DNA of 64,000 nucleotides, from contig JALHQW010000014.1 in assembly GCA_022841745.1 (NCBI GenBank), forward strand, positions 95,184-159,183, read 5' to 3'. The position numbers and the translations under genes were made by a program. Positions 63,895 to 64,000 of this stretch are shown here, in pieces. The stretch's first letter is position 1. Every line of letters starts with the position of its first letter. This DNA is from Saprospiraceae bacterium. GTDB taxonomy: Bacteria; Bacteroidota; Bacteroidia; Chitinophagales; Saprospiraceae. The notes beneath the pieces were generated by a model. It was not told where the DNA came from. It made no database searches and saw only the letters and a list, made by a program, of their open reading frames with translations.

Positions 63895-63958
63895 CGAGAG
63901 GGCGGGTTATCAAACCCGCTTGTTCCGGAACAGGCGGGTTTGATAACCCGCCCTCTCG
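63895..63958. repeat. 64-bp near-perfect palindrome
   Basis: A 32-bp inverted repeat with no loop, centred on TTCCGGAA, with a single G-T mismatch (63920/63933). Each half contains its own smaller palindrome GCGGGTTATCAAACCCGC, so the DNA could form a branched cruciform or the RNA two nested hairpins. It lies about 120 bases after def. No gene is seen between 63774 and 64000. Confidence 0.9.
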
Positions 63959-64000
63959 CAAGGAGACTGCTACATCCGTTTCTCCTGCTATTCTTTCAAT

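Overview
The window looks like a chromosomal piece of a Bacteroidota bacterium, most likely of the Saprospiria (Lewinella/Haliscomenobacter-like). The evidence is the many type IX secretion system (T9SS) cargo proteins with C-terminal sorting domains, a very large protein ending in the gliding-motility-associated (CHU_C, type B) domain, a bacillithiol gene (bshA), promoters of the Bacteroidota form TAnnTTTG, and the near absence of Shine-Dalgarno sequences. No rRNA, tRNA, CRISPR array, transposase or phage gene was recognised.

Layout. 1-2.6 kb: end of an unknown coiled-coil gene, then a convergent Septu-type defence pair (ptuA ATPase, ptuB HNH nuclease). 2.8-9.4 kb: an ALDH7-type aldehyde dehydrogenase, a broken membrane-protein gene, two tandem paralogous T9SS cargo genes, a fumarylacetoacetate-hydrolase-family enzyme and a GT39-like membrane glycosyltransferase. 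9.8-27.5 kb: a surface-protein region with a 1964-residue modular protein, a beta-helix protein whose signal peptide is encoded through a 23-copy TC tract (strong phase-variation candidate), three more intact cargo genes, one cargo gene frameshifted at its sorting domain, and a MerR regulator. 27.7-48 kb: housekeeping genes (bshA, psd, lpxH, 3-hydroxyanthranilate dioxygenase, SDR, M29 aminopeptidase, MFS exporter, S9 peptidase, dnaE, tail-specific protease), plus a nucleotidyltransferase/helical-protein pair. 48-57 kb: a DUF4129/DUF4350 pair, MscS-like channel, corA, thioredoxin-like protein, ICMT-like methyltransferase, sulfatase-modifying-factor-like protein and an HD hydrolase. 57.6-64 kb: a decayed T9SS cargo gene, a TIG-domain membrane protein, mtaB, a CpsB-type phosphatase, ruvX and def, ending in a 64-bp palindrome.

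The most striking unexplained structure is a set of short 'word-repeat islands' in gene spacers. Each is built from a 7-15 base word repeated in tandem and often followed by its reverse complement, giving a foldback. Several word families recur at distant sites (AAGGATTG, TTGGCAGT, CATGAAGC, ATCCAGTATCC, TCATCCCT, CTCGAAACT, TTTTACTTT). Two islands also share a conserved non-repeat core, which suggests dispersed elements rather than independent slippage. One island lies in frame inside a gene; others supply a stop codon or abut start codons.

All functional calls rest on reading motifs by eye; no database search was run.
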